From Cruorifilaria tuberocauda (lineage: Eukaryota; Nematoda; Chromadorea; Rhabditida; Onchocercidae): a stretch of DNA of 33,611 nt. Numbering within the stretch: position 1 is the stretch's first letter; the number at the start of each line of letters is the position of its first letter. The stretch lies in assembly GCA_013365365.1 (NCBI GenBank), contig JABVXU010000579.1, forward strand, positions 1 to 33,611, in the 5' to 3' direction. A program made the translations under genes and the position numbers. Shown here piece after piece: positions 30,358-33,611 of this stretch. The notes below the pieces were generated by a model. The model was not told the origin of the DNA. It saw nothing but the letters and a program-made list of their open reading frames with translations, and searched no databases.

Positions 30358-31582
30358 TGACTAAATTAAAATTTTATAGGAAAAGATGTATGAATAGGCG
30401 ATATATCTTACTTATGCGCTCATTACTCATGCCCATTACTTATTACTTACGACTACTTATTACTGATCTATTAAAAATTGAAATGAAAAATGTTTGAAAA
30501 GAGTATTAAACAATGTCACTACTATTCTTTAGGTTATAAAAAGTACAAAGCTATTTTAATCATTCGTATTTTTTCTTCGCTATTATCTTATCAGCCTGAA
30601 ACATTGTGATTTTTTTTTGAGTTCGGAATTAACTGACAAACTAATTTTGTAATGTGATGGAATTTGGATTGAACTGAAATCTCTGATTTGAGTGTGGGTG
30701 AACTTTGATGGAAATATCAGGTAAATAAAATTGAAGATAAAAATTTTCCATGAGAAGAAATGTGTTTCACTCATAAAAACTGTAGGATAGATAAATCATT
30801 AGATTAAATTATTTAGGCATAAAACAATTTTTTATGAAATGAGAATATTCGCTGAAGACGGCGCCATGAGAATATATTTTAGAAGCAAATGATTCGTTGA
30901 AGAATAAAGATTTAAAAATGATTATTTATGATTAAAAATTAGTTTCGAGAAAATTCTCGACATGAATTTAATTATCAATAAATTTTGCCTTACTCAACAT
31001 CACTGACAAAATAATTTAATAAGTATTTTCTAATACTTATCTTTGTTTTCTTTGCAGAATAATCTTTTAATAAATGAATTTTATTTGCAGAAAAAACTGA
31101 TCGCTAGGATAATTGATGGATGATCATCAGTTAATATAAATTCTTTGATAAGTAAATTTCTCAGTGATACAATCAATCAATATCGATATCATAAGTTAAT
31201 TTAAAGTTTTGTGATTTTTTAAAAAATTCTTATAAACAAAATTTAAAATTTTTTATAAACCAGATTATTACTTATCATTCAAAAAACTTTATAAGCAATA
31301 ACAAAATTACTATTTTTAAAAAATAAAAGAAATTTGTTTTGATCGAATTTATTTTGAATGCCAGATGTTTTTATACTATTAATGAGTAAATCTAGTAAAT
31401 AATCGAGTTTTTATTTTGATTAATTGAATTGTTAAATTAAATCAATCGGCTAAACCGTTTAATTTCCCTTCAAATCTCCGATCAGAGTAATTAACTTAAA
31501 TCACTGTATTTCTTGCTTTTTTCTCAATTCTTTAAGCTATACCTCTATCTTAGATATTTTTTTTAATTTAACATTAATCATT

Positions 31583-31695
31583 GTTATCATTTATTATTAT
31601 CATTTATCACTATCATTTATTATTATCATCTATTATCTCTTTTATTATCACTTATTATTATCATTTACTACTATTATTTATTATTATCATTTATA
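31583..31695 (+). repeat. TTATTATCATT minisatellite
   Basis: Degenerate units of the type ttattatcattta fill about 110 bases on this strand. Confidence 0.8.
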
Positions 31696-32513
31696 ATTCC
31701 GAAACATTCTAAGCAATTAATTTGATAAGTTATTTTCCTTAATCGATTTAAATTTAAATTTGGTAGCATAAAAATTAGTATAATTTAAATTTCTATTTAC
31801 CGTACAATTTAGCTGAAATTAGCTTATAGATCAAAGTACAAAATTGAGATATGCTTTAAAAATGATAGAAAATTTTTACCAGACATCAAATTCAAATCAA
31901 TCGTTGATAATCTTTGATTGATCTACTGCTATTCAAATCAATCACTGATGATCGCATAGATTTGTAATGATCTGTGTTGATCATCTGATTTTTGAATAAA
32001 ATTTTTAATTTCCTTTTTTCGGCTAAATTAAAAAAAAACATTTAAAGCATTTTTATATGTTTGTTTACTTTCAATTACAAAAATTTATTGTATTTTACAA
32101 AATCACTGTTTTCTTTTTTATCCTGCTCATATTAGCAAATTAATTGCATTAATTAATTAAGCTAATTAAATCAATCAATAATTTTGAATATTTTTACAAT
32201 TAATAAAGTTCCACACAAAGATTAGAATTGTATTCAATGGAATAAATATGAATTTTTTATAAACTGTAAATTTTATTGTAAAAAAAAATTGGAATAATTT
32301 CTTTTGTATTGTTAAATATTTATGTAATAGTAAATTTAGTTTAATTTATTACTAACTTTTAGCATCGTTTAAAAGAAGTAATTTAAATTTAAATTTGAAC
32401 ATTTGATTGTACAATCGTTTTGTGATTGACATTGAATTGAATCGTAATGATAGTGTTGAAAAGAGGAAGGTTGAATCAATGGGATGGTAGGACTCTTGGA
32501 AATTTTTGAAAAT

Positions 32514-32517
<4 letters not shown>

Positions 32518-32562
<45 letters not shown>

Positions 32563-32945
32563 AGGGAGGGAGAAAGATATGATTAGAGAGATTAGCAAAG
32601 GTATATTTTGGTTGTTATACTAAAGATATTTTGAGGAAGGCTACTAGAGGTAAACCGAGAAGGGTTAGTAAAGCATGCTTAGAGAGAGATATGTTGAAGG
32701 TAAATTGAAAGAGGTATAAAAAAGGAATGTGAGAGAGGTTATTAAAGGTAAATTCAGGGAGAGAGAGAGATATATATACAAAAGGTAAATTGAGGTAAAA
32801 TTAAAAAAGTATATGGGGAAAGATTACTAAAGCTATGTTCAGAGAGATATATAAAAGGTAAATTGAGGGAGGTATACAAAAAGTATGCAAACAGAGGTTA
32901 GTAAAGGTATGTTGGAAGAGAGAGAGAGAGAGAGAGTGATTGAGC
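32518..32945 (+). repeat. Purine-rich satellite tract
   Basis: The tract starts with a pure (GA)n run (32,518-32,552) and a gggaga run. It continues as a diverged tandem array whose units resemble gaggttagtaaaggta, then agagagagatatataaaaggtaaattgagg, and ends in a second (GA)n run (about 32,917-32,936). The plus strand is strongly purine-biased for some 430 bases. It lies 370 bases before the next exon. Confidence 0.85.
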
Positions 32946-33316
32946 GATTAAATTGTTATTTGAGAATTTTCCAGTTCTCATTCAATAACAAAATCACAAA
33001 TAGTATTTTTGCTCAAAAAGTCATTCATTTATTGACCTAGTTTAATTTATTTTTAAATATTGTAAAATTTCGATAAAATTATTGAATGTCACAAAAATTC
33101 TCTGATCCAATTATATTCTAAGATGATTATTGAATAGTAAGTATTTGATTAGGAATGAATAGGTATGATAAAATCCTTATCACTTTAAATTGAAGTAATC
33201 TTTACATATTGGATTTATCATTTTTGTAATTATAATCAATTTCATGATTTCTTATTTGTATTTATAAAACTTTTAAAACTATACTATTCAATAAATTTTA
33301 AGAAAAAAATTTTCAG

Positions 33317-33518
33317 CGTTTTAAAATGGATTTTTATCAAAATAAAAGTTTATTTCACAAATGCAAATGTCAGCATGAAATTGAATCACAAATGATTTAT
33401 GCGAAAGAGAATATGATGAAAGCACATTTGGAGGTGAAAAATCAGTTAATTCATAATTTGGAGAAAATTATCGATGAGCAGGAAGGACGAATTCGAAATA
33501 TGGACGATTATATTAATG
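33317..33518 (+). CDS. Coiled-coil protein, one exon, continues beyond the window
   Basis: The exon follows TTTTCAG and ends at AATG with a GTAAAT donor. An ATG lies nine bases in, at 33,326, so this may be a trans-spliced first coding exon of 64 complete codons; it could also be an internal exon, since the frame is open from its first base. From about residue 18 the peptide is a charged heptad-like helix (AKENMMKAHLEVKNQLIHNL, then EKIIDEQEGRIRNMDDY). Two cysteines sit in CKCQH near residue 14. The remainder of the window is intron. I do not recognise the family. Confidence 0.6.
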
Positions 33519-33555
33519 GTAAATTTAAAAAAACTTTCATTTCAAATCCATTTTT

Positions 33556-33611
33556 TAAGTTCATTTGAGTTCATTTTTCATTTAAGTTCATTTTTTAGTT
33601 CATTTTTTAGT
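33556..33611 (+). repeat. agttcattttt tandem repeat at the window end
   Basis: About five short units of agttcatttttt lie within the intron and run off the window edge. Confidence 0.75.

Larger units (their letters stand above)
28240..33316. other. 5 kb gene-free repeat-rich region
   Basis: No coding exon is recognisable on either strand. The longest ORFs (29,249-29,437 and 30,583-30,774, minus strand) are made of simple-sequence residues and lack splice or start support. The region holds at least six tandem or simple repeat tracts, listed separately. Confidence 0.6.

Overview
This is an AT-rich, intron-rich eukaryotic window. It has short exons, introns mostly bounded by GT and a T-rich tract ending in TTTCAG or TTTTAG, and proteins of animal type. 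The splice-site style, the gene content (an EAT-3/OPA1 dynamin, TWK-type two-pore K+ channel, F-box/LRR protein, Fcf2 protein) and possible spliced-leader acceptors just before start codons all point to a nematode. A parasitic, filarial-like nematode is my guess from the base composition. It is an inference; no species was identified.

Layout. Positions 1-3,430 are non-coding and AT-rich, with a diverged 52-nt duplicated segment. At 3,447-3,596 there is a doubtful 49-residue membrane ORF. At 4,631-11,243, on the minus strand, is a complete 23-exon gene for the mitochondrial inner-membrane fusion GTPase EAT-3/OPA1 (954 codons in the longest model). A 1.6 kb divergent spacer holds one orphan exon-like block at 11,890-11,997. 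At 12,845-17,419, on the plus strand, is a complete 11-exon F-box/leucine-rich-repeat gene (636 aa). At 18,793-20,516 is a five-exon Fcf2/DNTTIP2 pre-rRNA-processing gene (275 aa). At 23,341-28,239 is a two-pore-domain potassium channel whose first exon or exons I could not place. From 28,240 to 33,316 there is a gene desert of tandem and simple repeats. From 33,317 to the window end lies one exon of a coiled-coil protein that continues beyond the window.

The genes do not form an obvious pathway: mitochondrial fusion, ubiquitin-ligase substrate recognition, ribosome biogenesis and membrane excitability sit side by side. eat-3 and the F-box gene are divergent and could share the 1.6 kb spacer as promoter DNA.

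The most interesting points are two introns that need GC donor sites to keep the reading frame: one makes a 30-nt cassette exon in eat-3, and one keeps the 26-residue leucine-rich-repeat period in the F-box gene. The first pore of the K+ channel reads PVGYG where T-I/V-GYG is usual. The channel's introns are full of hairpins, inverted repeat copies and a local duplication. A cluster of TGATAA motifs lies upstream of the channel.
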